A stretch of 64,000 nucleotides of DNA, from NCBI GenBank assembly GCA_014607495.2, contig CP053163.1, forward strand, positions 3,266,716-3,330,715, in the 5' to 3' direction. This document shows positions 1 through 10,535 of the stretch, one piece after another. A model generated the notes under the pieces. The model did no database searches and was not told the origin of the DNA. It saw only the letters and a program-made list of their open reading frames with translations. Source of the stretch: Carposina sasakii. Its lineage: Eukaryota; Arthropoda; Insecta; Lepidoptera; Carposinidae. How positions within the stretch are numbered: position 1 is the stretch's first letter; each line of letters begins with the position of its first letter. The position numbers and the translations under genes are program-made.

Positions 1-170
1 AGATGAAACTGATGCATTCTGAAAGAACATTCCACATTCTGAAGTACACGCCGAAGTCGTCTCGAAGTCGCAGGCAGTAACTAGTACACTTTTTATTTAG
101 AATTTTAGATGCAACGTAAGTAACGTAATTCGATAAGCATAAATAAAGGACCTACACGATACGACTCCGC

Positions 171-357
171 ACCCTGATTACGTAAAAGCAATAGCAAAGC
201 CGAAGCAGAGCGATTGCGAAGATTGTACAATATTCGAATTGAAATGTCAAATTTCCTTTGTAATTCATTTTACGTAATACGAATTTGACAAGCAATCAGC
301 GATTTTTGTACAATTTTCGCTATCACTTTGCGTTTGCTAGTTAGGTAATAAGGGGGC
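171..357. mobile_element. Foldback MITE, family A, copy 1
   Basis: The two ends are inverted copies of each other. The left end reads CCCTGATTACGTAAAAGCAA and the right end, read on the other strand, gives GCCCCCTTATTACC followed by AGCAAACGCAAAG. Inside, GTACAATATTCG on the left faces CGATTTTTGTACAATTTTCG on the right. A second, less degraded copy lies at 46654-46846 and matches over the whole length. There is no coding capacity, so this is a non-autonomous DNA element; the superfamily is not assigned. Confidence 0.75.
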
Positions 358-1170
358 TGGTCTATCCGTAGCACGTGCTACGAACTACGAACCTACTACG
401 GCAGGAGCATGCTACTTCCAGCGCTACGAATAGGTACTAATTATATTTTAGAAAGTTTTTAATAATAGACGTTTTTTTCTCTTTCACACAAAAACTATCG
501 AACGGACTTTGAGGAAACTTAGTAGTTATGTCACTTATGAGTAGGCATCAGAACTACTCATCGGAACGTACCAATAAGCAGCAACCTACCTACACGTAAT
601 AAGTATAAAGAAAATGGTAGAGTTAGTCTTCACATTCTGTTTTTCTATTAGTTTTAATGCTTTTTAGTCGCTTGTTAGGCCCCCCGGGATTTTCTACGCT
701 TTGTTTGCATTTTCTGGTCGCGTTGATCCTGGCTTACAGGAGTTGTAGAGGCGGGAACGAGTGGTGGGCCAATCCTGGAGGTGGTAGAGTAACATCTTAT
801 TTTATGTAGGTACCGACCTATCAAGGTCTTTAGGTATTTAAAAATGGCTGAGAGCTAATTAATTTAGTAATATCAATATTTAATGATTTTTCTTTAAGCT
901 GGAACCTTAAAATTACTTCATGTCTACTATTTTGATGTTTATCCACCTGCAGGATGAAATTTTAGTCAAAACTACATCATGACGTTTTGTAACTAGGTCT
1001 CAAGCCGCCCAGACATGATTAATAGTTAAAAACAACGCCGCCATCAATGAGATCAATCCAAAAGGGAACTAGACAAACATCTTGACCACTTATGAATCAG
1101 GGCAGCTCGGTCCACGACCTGCTTTAGCCGACATTGACAACGAAAGGGTACATCGATCTGTCGATCGAGT
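358..1170. other. Gene-free upstream DNA
   Basis: No coding exon or known repeat recognised. It holds a perfect 16-base palindrome at 367-382 (CGTAGCACGTGCTACG) within a cluster of GCTACG/CGTAGC words at 361-430. No reading frame of note continues across it. Confidence 0.4.
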
Positions 1171-1348
1171 GATATAATTGCAGAGATCGCACGAGGGAGC
1201 GCGACGGGCTATCGACGCGCAAATGCGATGGCGGATCGGAATCCTGGATTTTTGGCACCGAAAATAGTCGGGCGGGAGCGCGGAGGAACCGCTCGGGCGG
1301 GCGCGGCGCAGTGCGTGTCGCTCCGCCGTGTGAATAGCCCGCGAGTAG
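1171..1348 (+). promoter_or_regulatory. Candidate promoter and noncoding first exon, possibly of Tm1
   Basis: DNA from about 1190 to 1740 is far richer in G, C and CpG than its surroundings. A TATA-like word TATAA lies at 1173-1177. A textbook 5' splice site, AG then GTGAGT, lies at 1349-1354 on the + strand and would end a noncoding exon starting near 1200. The next exon downstream on this strand with a matching need is the Tm1 exon at 5854, which begins just after a splice acceptor and carries 5' UTR, so a noncoding exon upstream is required somewhere. The link to Tm1 is inference; the patch could serve another transcript. Confidence 0.35.
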
Positions 1349-1749
1349 GTGAGTTGCGCCCGCGCACCGCGCAGCTGGATACTCCACCGCGCCGCTGGAG
1401 CCTGGACTGCAGCTGCCGAACGCCAGCGATCAGTGCCGTGACGCGTGGAGTATCCACGCTGGATGCTTTGCCAAGTTTTGTGTGATCCCTTCGCTAACTT
1501 ACACCGCAATAATAATGAATCTGTGCTGCGATATCCGACGGTATTTCAAGTGAGATGTCTGATGGAAGAGTTCTAGATTAGTTTGTCGGTTTGCGAATAG
1601 TTGGGAAGCGCGCGCATCGAGTTTCCCCGGTGAAGTGACTCGGATTTCAGTGCGCGCGCGACCTCTCTGAAAATAGTGCTGCCCCCCGCGCGCCCGCCCC
1701 TCGCCACCACTCTGCCTATTTGCGGCTTGCTTGAACACCAGCATTTATT

Positions 1750-2423
1750 TAGCGAGATGAGGAAACTCGTCTCGATTTTTATTTAGACACTGAGCTGGCC
1801 CATATATCATGTAATTAGGACAGACACGGATACACCGGATAGACATTCCTTACATGCACAGTGTCCAGTTACTGCTCTTGATAATCCTGATTTATTTCAA
1901 CCCATTTGAATAGGATTAACTTTACAAATAACTTCAGGACATAACTGGATTAAAACTAACACTTTTAAATTAATTGATCATCTTTATTTTTGTCAAATTT
2001 CTTCTATAGAAACTTAATACAGTCAAGTTCGATGTCATGTATTTCGTTTTATCAAGAAAGTATCAAAAGACACACCCAAAAAGACCATTTAAGGTTCTCA
2101 ACAGTGTTTAACACTGCGAGAGAAACTAGAGACAGTACCTATCTCACCTATTAACCGTGTACCTACCATTCTCATTGGATGTAGCACATTTCCACCTACG
2201 AGGGTTTGGCACAACTTCAAACGCATTCACTGGCGACACTAACACGATCTCGTGGAAACATTCAGGTCGACAAATGTATTCGTGAAATCAATTCCATGCG
2301 ACGTATACGAACTAGGCGATTTACAGTTTACTCGTAAGTCTTCGATTTCACGATTTGTTGTTATGCAAATAATTTCGGATGCTCAAGGTGAGATGCTTGT
2401 TTTTTTAGTCAGTGTAGTTATAG
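1750..2423. other. Gene-free upstream DNA
   Basis: AT-rich sequence with no coding exon, RNA gene or repeat that I recognise. Confidence 0.4.
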
Positions 2424-2643
2424 TTCCCGGGCATACTGTATAAGTCAGTAGAGGGGCTAGAGGGTCTTGGTATTTTGTAGGCGATGAGCTGACCACCTAT
2501 CACTACTAACCGAACTTGCACATCTCAACTCAACTATACCCTCAAAATTGGTCAGAAGTGGCACCATGTGGTTCTATAGGCCCTTAGTGCTCTGCCTACC
2601 CCGTAAGGGATAGAGGCGTGATTATATACATGTATGTATGTAG
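2424..2643 (+). mobile_element. SINE-like element, copy 1
   Basis: About 220 bp starting TTCCCGGGCATACTG and ending in a (TATG)n tail. It matches 11412-11625 along its whole length with scattered differences and a small indel. The last 60 bases (GTGCTCTGCCTACCCC then GAGGCGTGATTATA) also recur alone at 24537, 32709 and 23666, and match the 3' end of the LINE remnant at 18036-18868. No protein frame. I could not find clear pol III A and B boxes, so 'SINE-like' is by size, tail and LINE-tail sharing. Confidence 0.7.
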
Positions 2644-5600
2644 TTATAAAATCTGAAGCTGTCGATAGTTTCTATGTTCAATGATTATTGTCCCTAGGGT
2701 GCCATTATTCTGAGGATGGCCACCTCTTGCCTCTTTATGTACAAAGTTTTGATATGTATGAGAAGACTTTCATGTCCGTTTGGAGGTAAGGTTTGTGATA
2801 TTGAAATGTGGGGCATATTTCTAGACGGTGCTATAAAAAATGGATATCAGGTTTAAAAGCTTTTCATATAAACACAAAATTATAACCTGTACTTATTTTA
2901 GCAAGAATATATGCACGTTCTGTAAAGATTCTTCGTATAAAACAACATAAAAATATTGGAACAGAACCAAAACTCCTTAGATATGTTAAATCTAGACAAG
3001 TTTATTTTAATCTGGAATTCGACATTGCTTGCTAGTTAGACTTATATCAGATTATATTGTTTCCAAGAAACTGTACTTCTAATTACTGACAATATACTTA
3101 AACTTTGCGATCTTCCCTCGTTAATTGAAACTGGCTCTTTCAGCGAGACCTACGTCATGAACTTTAACACTTCGCAAACTATGCGGAAAGTTTAAGTGAG
3201 AATATTTCCCTTTCTGTTAACTTACATTTACGTGAGATATTTCTATATTTTTAAACGATTACGTGCTTAGGGTTCTGAGCAAGATGGTAAAAGAAAAAAT
3301 ATTTACTTATCGTTTCAATCGATATGTCTTAAAATTATACAGTATCTGCATTAAAGTGTTATTTGGTTGTTATACACAGACTGCTTTTAGTTAGCAACAC
3401 GTGTATTGGACCACATTTAGGTCAGATTTTGCAAGTGGATTTTGAGGTTAATACTGATTGAGTTGCGTGTTCTTTTCCTTAATAACAATTACAATTAGAT
3501 ACGTTTAAATGAACATTAATTTCGAGCTTTTTAAAGATTTTAGGTGGTAGGATTAGGAGTCGTTTCTAAACGTTTCTAAGATAACTTCAAATATCTATTC
3601 AGTTATTTATTTATGCACATTAATTCACGTCACTACGAGTACATGCAGTAGAGCCATACTTATTTGAGTGTTACATAGCTTGGAATTCGATTATAATAAA
3701 ATTCTTTCAACTTCATATTTATTTCTGATTAGTAAATCAGTTCTCCTACAGGTTTTAGATTCAGATCATATTATCTATTTTAACTCAGTAAATAGTTAAA
3801 CATAATTCTCAATCTTGCTACATAAAATTACTTTCTAAACCGCATAAAATCTGGTTGGATTCTGAAACAGCTGTTGCCGAAGTCCGTTATTTCGGTAAAC
3901 AATATCTCGGTGTTGTCAGGCCGCCAAAAATACATGCCACGTCACATAGCACGGTATTTTTGCAACTAGCGTCGACGCGTCGGGATAGCGCGGATACCGC
4001 TTCTGAAAGTTTACGGGAAACGTTAAATTTTATGATAGCATAAAATTTGTCTATATCATATTATTTAGGTACACGTATTACCTATATATGAGATATATCT
4101 CACACTATGTACGTACATATTTCCTTTTTTCTCTTTTATTTAAAGTAACTAATGACTCTCGTAACAACTACGCAAGTTTTTCTTATAGGTATAGCTATGT
4201 GTCATACGTATTTTGTTTAGGTAATACTCGTACATGTAATGAAAACATACTATGGTCTACACGAGTATCTGCTACATAAACAGCATATTCTTTCTATTAT
4301 ATTCAGTTTTTTGTCAGGAAAGAGATATTTTCGTAAGAATAAAGTAGTATCAACCATCTCTACCAAAACTACCTAGTATACTAGTAAATTACTATTTACT
4401 CAGATTTCAATAACACATACAATCATTGAAATATTTAATTCTTAGCCGATGATACGGCAAGGGAAAAAATACCACTATGAATACGAGCGTTAGTCTAGTA
4501 CCTACTAAAATGAATATTACTATACTAAAAAAAATGTTTGGTATAGTGTATTTTTGGTTTCTACGTGATAAAAATTCTTGGCTATGTAAACAAACGACCG
4601 TCCACGAAAAATAAAAAAGATGCCTCTCAGAAAATGAAGAAGATATTTTCTTAGATAATAATGTCCCACGAGGGTCATAGCGATGAGATAAAGTCTGTAC
4701 CAAGCTTTTCTCGTGATTTTCAATGAATATACCTACTTTGTACAAAATAAGAGTTTATAAGCTGGCACACGCGACTTCGTCTGCATAAGCCAGTTATTAC
4801 TACAATTAGTTATTCTTAAGTAATTGCCGAATTTCATCGAAAACGTATGGTCATTTTTAGATGATAGAGTAAAAAAAGTGTAATATTCAAACTTCTAAAC
4901 AATCTCACAAACTTTCACACTTACATTATCCTATGTTTGAGATTATTTTTCGATAAGAGATGTGTGTTGTGTACCTACTAATCGGGGATTAATTATTCCG
5001 GAATTTGAGCAGTTTTTGCCAAGTGTTCGTAACGTGTACACCCACATTCATTAGCAAAATAAAAACATCCGCCTACATCTTATACACCAGAATTAGATGA
5101 TTAAAGACTCGCGAAAAGTAAACTTTTAGAACTCAAAAAACAAATATCAATTCGTGATGTAATCAAGGTCTGATACTTGTTATTTTTAATATCTAAAACG
5201 GTACATAAAATTATGTAGGTAGAAGATGAGTAGATGAACTTATAAATTGAAAGAAAAGTACAGTTCATTCAATCTGGAAAATTGTTTTTACTTAAAATGT
5301 GCACTGACGACTATTAGATTTGGCTTAGCTTACCTCGGTTGTAATCTAAACTTCAAACTTGAAATCTCATGTCTATTGTACTTTATTATCGTGAAGTGCC
5401 TACATAGGAGAGGATAGATAGGATAATTAGGTTTTGATAATAACCGACTATTCAGAGCTCAATGGCTATGATTTACATCTGGCGGCTGGCGATGAGCCAA
5501 AATATACGCCACTTTCGGGTAATGCCTATAATTTATAATATCACATACCTACTACTAAAATAAAGCCTAATTTCAGCTACACTAATCCAAGTCCCGTTAA

Positions 5601-5853
5601 TAAAACACTTAAAAGAACATGCAACAAGCAATTACCAAATGTCTCAATATATGATCAGCCTTTTTGCTGTAATAAGGTAAAAGGCAGATCACACACAAAG
5701 TACTTGTAGTGATATAATATAACATTCGGACATAACCAATTATGCTCTTTATAGGAAAATGTCCAAAAACCGTACTTTTCCATTATTCATTAAACTTCGA
5801 ATAGCTACCTGTAAAAACCTAAATAACATCATAAAACATATTTTCTTTTTCAG
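2644..5853. other. Tm1 upstream region, probably intron or promoter
   Basis: About 3.2 kb of AT-rich DNA with no coding exon or clear repeat. If the GC-rich patch near 1.2-1.7 kb is the Tm1 promoter, this is its first intron. One exact match to the MEF2 consensus lies at 5180-5189 (TTATTTTTAA), but such words are frequent in AT-rich DNA. Confidence 0.35.
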
Positions 5854-5907
5854 GCCAGTAACTGGCGTTTATTTTCAATCGGACAGTAAAATAACAAAAC
5901 CGCCACC

Positions 5908-8900
5908 ATGGACGCGATTAAGAAGAAGATGCAAGCGATGAAGCTGGAGAAGGATAATGCCATGGACAAGGCAGATACCTGCGAACAGCAGGCCAGGGAT
6001 GCCAACCTCCGCGCCGAGAAGGTACGAGTAAACCAAGATTTTGCTATCTGGAGACCTTGCATTTGTCACGTTGCATACTTTCATTTGGTAGTTTATTGGT
6101 AATGTTGACTTTTGTGCTCTGACGCTAATAATTTGACGAAGTAACTGGTCGAAAAGTAGTCCTTCTGCTACTAAAGTTTTTAGCTTATAATAAGACAGTA
6201 TAGCACAACAGAATTAAAAGAAATATCCTTTCTTTAGTTTTACTTGAAAGTAACGTGGACGAGAGAAAAAGAATAATTGAAAAGAGCAAGATTTTGGCAG
6301 TGGTAAAGTTATCTATTTTAATATTTTTTATCATCTCAACACAAAAGTTTAACAAGCATACCCTCCCAGGTCAACGAGGAAGTCCGAGACCTCCAGAAGA
6401 AGCTCGTCCAGGTGGAAGAGGATCTGATCCGCAACAAGAACACGCTGGAGCAGGCCAACAAGGACCTCGAGGAGCGCGAGAAGCAGGTCACAGCCACCGA
6501 GGCGGAGGTCGCCTCCCTCAACAGGAAGGTCCAGCAGATTGAGGAAGACCTCGAGAAGTCCGAGGAAAGGTCCGGCACCGCTCAACAGAAGCTGCTTGAA
6601 GCCCAGCAGTCTGCTGATGAGAACAACCGGTAAATATTATTTTATTTTACACGACCCTCACTCTTCCGCTTCCCGTATATACCAATCGGAAAATTCTTTC
6701 TTATCAAATGCCTACGTGCTACAAAGAAAACACCCTCCAAGTCAGGTCTCTATGATCAGCGGTTTGGGCTGGCATGAATACTTTTATCCCTCAGTCATTC
6801 AAAATTGTGTACCTAGGATATATTTGTTTGGAGTTATTCTAATATTACGACCATTTTTGAACTATGTTTTTGCATATTTCAGTATGTGCAAAGTATTAGA
6901 AAACAGAGCACAGCAAGACGAGGAGCGCATGGACCAGCTCACCAACCAGCTGAAGGAAGCTCGTCTGCTCGCTGAAGACGCTGATGGCAAGTCCGATGAG
7001 GTAAGGTTTAGAATGACTTACTTGACTTATTTTTCTGTGACCCCTAACTGGGGCAGATGTCCTCCACAGATGTCCGCCATCCCGTTCGGTTCTGAGCGTC
7101 GCGTTTTATTTCGCTCAAGGTCTTCCCTACTTTCTTCACCTCTGCATGGATGTTTCTAAGGGTCTTAGAATACATTAATGAATTTAACAACATTACAATA
7201 AAGAGGTACTAACAAATCTGGCTACAAATATGTAACTCATGGTTACATTGAATAAAATTAAACAACTTACTTACTTTTATTTAGGCTAATCTCCGATCTT
7301 ATTTGTCAGGTATCCCGTAAACTGGCCTTCGTTGAAGACGAGCTTGAAGTAGCTGAGGACCGTGTCAAGTCTGGTGATGCCAAGATCTCAGAACTTGAGG
7401 AGGAATTGAAGGTAAATTAACATAAAAACTTACATCCACTAGATAATGCTGGTTTCAGAGGGAGACAATATTATGTCATGTGCTTCGGGAGCCTGTGCAG
7501 TCGGGAGCCTTCGGAGGAGTTTTCTGCGGAATACTGCGAAATTAGTCTAATATTACTGGATATACCTAGATCTCGAAGTTGCCTTCTGATTTATAAAATA
7601 CGTATTGTTGACTAATCTCTCATGATTTGCTATTATACCAACATTTGTTTACCTAGGTCGTAGGTAACTCCCTAAAATCTCTGGAAGTATCAGAGGAGAA
7701 GGCTAACCAGCGCGTAGAAGAATTCAAAAAGCAACTGAAGACCCTCACCAGCAAATTGAAGGAGGCTGAGGCCCGCGCTGAATACGCCGAGAAGACCGTT
7801 AAGAAACTACAGAAGGAAGTCGACAGGCTAGAAGGTAATGTATTTGATATATCTAACTTCTGTTAAAGTTCTAAAATTAATACTTATACTTGAAGGAATT
7901 TCAAAGATGTTAACAATGCTTAACATAAAGAGGATATTATTACTTCTCCCATTAAAGCTTTCTAATTGGCAGAATAACAATTTTATTTGACTGGCAGTCG
8001 ATAAAAACATCTAATAATTTTAGTGTAATACGTAACATTGTACAGGTACTAGTTCAGACTCTTCGTGGCTTCTATCATATCTGACCATGTGATGGCAAAT
8101 TTTGCAGACGCATTGTTCACCGAGAAGGAGAAATATAAGGCGATATGCGATGACCTGGACGGCACATTCGCCGAACTCACAGGATACTAACCGGCCCTTA
8201 GTTCTTTGTTTAAGATAATACCGTCCAAACACCCAATAATTACCATTTTAGAAGACCTAGCGACATACTCATCTACATTGTTCCCTATCGTGTATACTCC
8301 ATTCTTGTATAGATTAACTTCTTTTATAAACAGACGAAATTAACGATCCCAATGAAGTCTGGAGACACCAAATTTATTTCTTCACTGAACCCTATCCCAA
8401 TCTTGAATCTCCAAAACCAGCTGAATTACACAATAATTCCGTATTATAATGTTCCAATTTACAAATTACTTTACCATATACACCATAGCGTAGATTACGT
8501 AGATATCTTAACTTATTTTTATTAACCTGACCTAACCATTCGATGATTAGGGGATTGTCACTACCATTTAGAGAAACTGACTCTGTAATCATCGCAACTG
8601 CTGACAATTCTTTAGGAATCGTTTTAGTATTAAGCCCTGCTTTATGTGTTGTGAATAACATGTCTTATGCTTTGCTGTTACCGCCGCGGACCAATGCTTC
8701 AAAGGTAATATTTATTTATCTTCTTACACGTAGCAATAAAGGTAGTTAACATAGTATAAAGCATTTATAAAGCCACTTGCTTCTGCTATAAAATCTTATT
8801 TAAATTTTATACTAAAATTATCATTTTCATCTTAAAATAGTAATACATTTTATCTCGACACATGTCTAGCCATTTGGGATTTAAATCCTAAACCACATAC

Positions 8901-9058
8901 TGTTTAACATTCACCTTTAGGTCTGTATCGAAATATGTGAGACATGACATTCTAATTTTGTTTAATTTTGTTCAGATGAGCTCGGAATCAACAAGGACAG
9001 ATACAAGAGCTTGGCTGACGAGATGGACTCCACCTTTGCTGAGCTGGCTGGATACTAA
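5908..9058 (+). CDS. Tm1: Tropomyosin 1, 284-residue muscle-type isoform, six coding exons
   Basis: Tropomyosin is a two-chain alpha-helical coiled coil that runs along actin filaments and, with troponin, gates myosin in muscle. Coding exons: 5908-6021, 6370-6629, 6883-7000, 7310-7411, 7657-7834, then a last exon at 8976-9058 (or 8108-8190, listed separately). Phases join exactly and total 284 residues, the standard muscle length. The start [20 protein letters not shown] is the invariant tropomyosin N-terminus. A heptad pattern runs throughout with no proline. The end [20 protein letters not shown] then FAELAGY is the classic insect muscle C-terminus and points to Tm1 rather than its paralogue Tm2. 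The exon carrying the ATG starts at 5854 after a TTTTTCAG acceptor, so an upstream noncoding exon exists. The start context GCCACCATGG is a perfect Kozak match. Introns are short (253 to 361 bp), apart from the one spanning the alternative ends. Confidence 0.97.
8108..8190 (+). CDS. Tm1: Tm1 alternative last exon (isoform ending FAELTGY)
   Basis: This exon follows an acceptor at 8106-8107 (TTTTGCAG). It supplies the same phase (one base carried over from exon 5) and the same length, 83 nt, as the exon at 8976-9058. It encodes [20 protein letters not shown] then FAELTGY and a stop, so this isoform is also 284 residues. Tropomyosin genes commonly choose between last exons; this end governs head-to-tail overlap and troponin contact, and the [10 protein letters not shown] type is known from non-muscle or other muscle isoforms of insects. 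Which tissue uses it here cannot be read from the DNA. The two exons are alternative because each ends in its own stop codon. Confidence 0.9.
8334..8449 (+). CDS. Possible third Tm1 last exon, proline-rich
   Basis: Between the two recognised last exons lies a good acceptor (CTTCTTTTATAAACAG, ending 8333). Joined to exon 5 it stays open for 38 residues: [20 protein letters not shown], then [18 protein letters not shown] and a stop at 8447-8449. The product would be 295 residues with a C-terminus that is not a coiled coil. Drosophila Tm1 is known to make heavy isoforms with proline-rich tails, which makes a non-helical ending conceivable, but I see no specific similarity. A frame of this length can also occur by chance in such DNA. 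Confidence 0.3.
8735..8740 (+). promoter_or_regulatory. Polyadenylation signal for the upstream Tm1 ends
   Basis: AATAAA between the alternative last exon(s) and the exon at 8976. A transcript ending in the 8108-8190 exon needs its own polyadenylation site before 8976, and this is the exact signal in that interval. Confidence 0.45.
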
Positions 9059-9240
9059 ATACCTTAGCCCGCCCTCCAGAGCATACACTACACACACACA
9101 TACACACAGCCACACCAACACAGCTACACTCCACAGGAACAAAACACTGTACACTTACGTGATGTAATGATCATTATTTATTAATAATTTTATGTAAATT
9201 TATTTACGATTTTCAATAAAAATTAATTTATAATAAATGG
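9059..9240 (+). other. Tm1: Tm1 3' UTR with CA repeat and polyadenylation signals
   Basis: A short 3' UTR follows the stop at 9056-9058. A CA-rich microsatellite lies at about 9087-9122. Two AATAAA signals at 9215-9220 and 9232-9237 mark the likely end of the gene near 9.25 kb. Confidence 0.75.
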
Positions 9241-9904
9241 CACGTTTATTTTAAATCGTTTTTATGCCGTGTCTCATTTCTAACAAAATCTCCTCTTACT
9301 AACAAAGTCTTCTACTCTTTGATACTTAAAAACGAAATTACTATCCAAGCTTAGCGGGGTTTCGCCAATGTAATAACAGAATTTTATGACCGACAGCGAA
9401 GTTCGCAAAGTTATTGAAACATTTCCTCAAATAAATGTTCGTTTAGCGCGTTCGTTAAATGACGATGGTGACGTGGTGAATTGTAGCTGTTATTGGTTTC
9501 GATAATTTGCTTCACTATCGCCCATAAAGTTGTTACATTATTTATCCCCATATCACTATACAACGTTACATTATATAAACCATATCTCAGAATAGTACCT
9601 AAACTATTTTTAGGTTTGGTGCTCGATTATAGCCTGTCAATATCAAATAAAGGTCTATCTCAATAGTACGTTCAACATCCATGATAGAACACGTGATGTA
9701 CATTTTACAGACATCATTTGCAGCGTAGGGGTTGCCAACGTTTTTATATTGGTACCTAAACAGCGTGGAACATGCACAGAAAAATATTTATTAAATAAAA
9801 TTAGAACTCAAAATAAATTGAAAGGAAAAAAGTAGAATGGTTGTATACAGTTTTATTACGAGTATTAGGTCTTACTTTAGTCAACCGATTACGTAAGTAG
9901 TACG

Positions 9905-9990
9905 AAAAACACACTGCGGTCACCAACCCGCCTGCCCAGTGTGGGCATATGGGCAAAAACCTCCCTATAGCATTAGCCTTGAGGCGTTTG
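9905..9990 (+). mobile_element. Fragment of family-B LINE/SINE tail
   Basis: The words ACTGCGGTCACCAACCCGCC and TGCCCAGTGTG then GGGCAAAAACC match the middle of the elements at 11880-12132 and 60758-60995. Only this central part is left and it is diverged. Confidence 0.65.
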
Positions 9991-10249
9991 GACAGCAAAT
10001 TAATTCTACAGATGCAGTCAGCACTTGTAGCAGCTGCAAGACTAGTAATAGAAAGTCAAGTATTTGTATTTAATGCATTATGAACTCGGCTCATTGGGAA
10101 TGTACCTAAAGCCAATACTTTTACATGCGCCAGCACTTAGCAATACGAAACAAGACATAATATGCATGGATATGGCTCAGGGGTTAGATTAGGTTAGCCT
10201 GGAGGCTTTGCAGGAATCAGGGGTAACAACGTCAGCTGTCAAATGACGT

Positions 10250-10486
10250 CTTTCCGTTCTAAGATGGCGGCCAATTTTCCCGCGCATGCGAAAACTGCTT
10301 CAGAGTACGCAGGCGTTCGTCAGGGAACTCAAATCAATCGATAGTGCAATACCCACAACAGGCTGTTGTGCCCGATTTCGCCTCTCGGTCTCAAAATATT
10401 CTTTTGAGACCAGATTTTGAGTGCTTCTGTGACTAAATACCATCAAAGTGTCGGTGTCAAGCAGCGTACTGCCTGGAGCCATTACA
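10250..10486 (+). promoter_or_regulatory. Syt4: Likely 5' UTR and promoter of Syt4
   Basis: Locally GC-richer DNA (GGCGGCCAATTTTCCCGCGC near 10265) directly upstream of the Syt4 start codon. A near-palindrome CACAACAGGCTGTTGTG lies at about 10352-10368, and AATCGATAG (related to the DRE element) at about 10336. No TATA box is evident. The start of transcription cannot be placed from sequence alone. Confidence 0.4.
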
Positions 10487-10535
10487 ATGAAGATACTAGC
10501 TCATGATGGACCCGATATCACAGCTATTGATGCGT
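10487..10535 (+). CDS. Syt4: Syt4 coding exon 1 (start and lumenal end)
   Basis: Encodes [16 protein letters not shown] plus one base and ends at a strong donor (GTAAGT, 10536). The carried base joins the two loose bases of the exon at 27776 to make Ser, and the frame then runs straight into the membrane helix. The exon is chosen because strand, phase, donor and a GC-rich 5' flank all fit. It is the least certain Syt4 exon, since the 17-kb gap could hide another first exon. Confidence 0.7.

Noticed and set aside
1090..1509. Overlapping open frames on both strands in the GC-rich patch
   Set aside because: Few stop codons are expected in GC-rich DNA. No frame has a recognisable domain, and frames overlap on both strands. 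A promoter or noncoding exon fits better.
5180..5189. MEF2-type site upstream of Tm1
   Set aside because: An exact match to a short AT-rich consensus is expected by chance in this DNA; without a cluster or conservation it is not evidence.
6255..7159. Several frames on both strands across the Tm1 exons
   Set aside because: They are shadows of the tropomyosin exons in other frames or run on through introns.
7281..7309. Earlier TTTAG acceptor before Tm1 exon 4
   Set aside because: Using it would add 24 bases that break the highly conserved DEVSRKLAF junction; the CAG at 7307-7309 restores it exactly.
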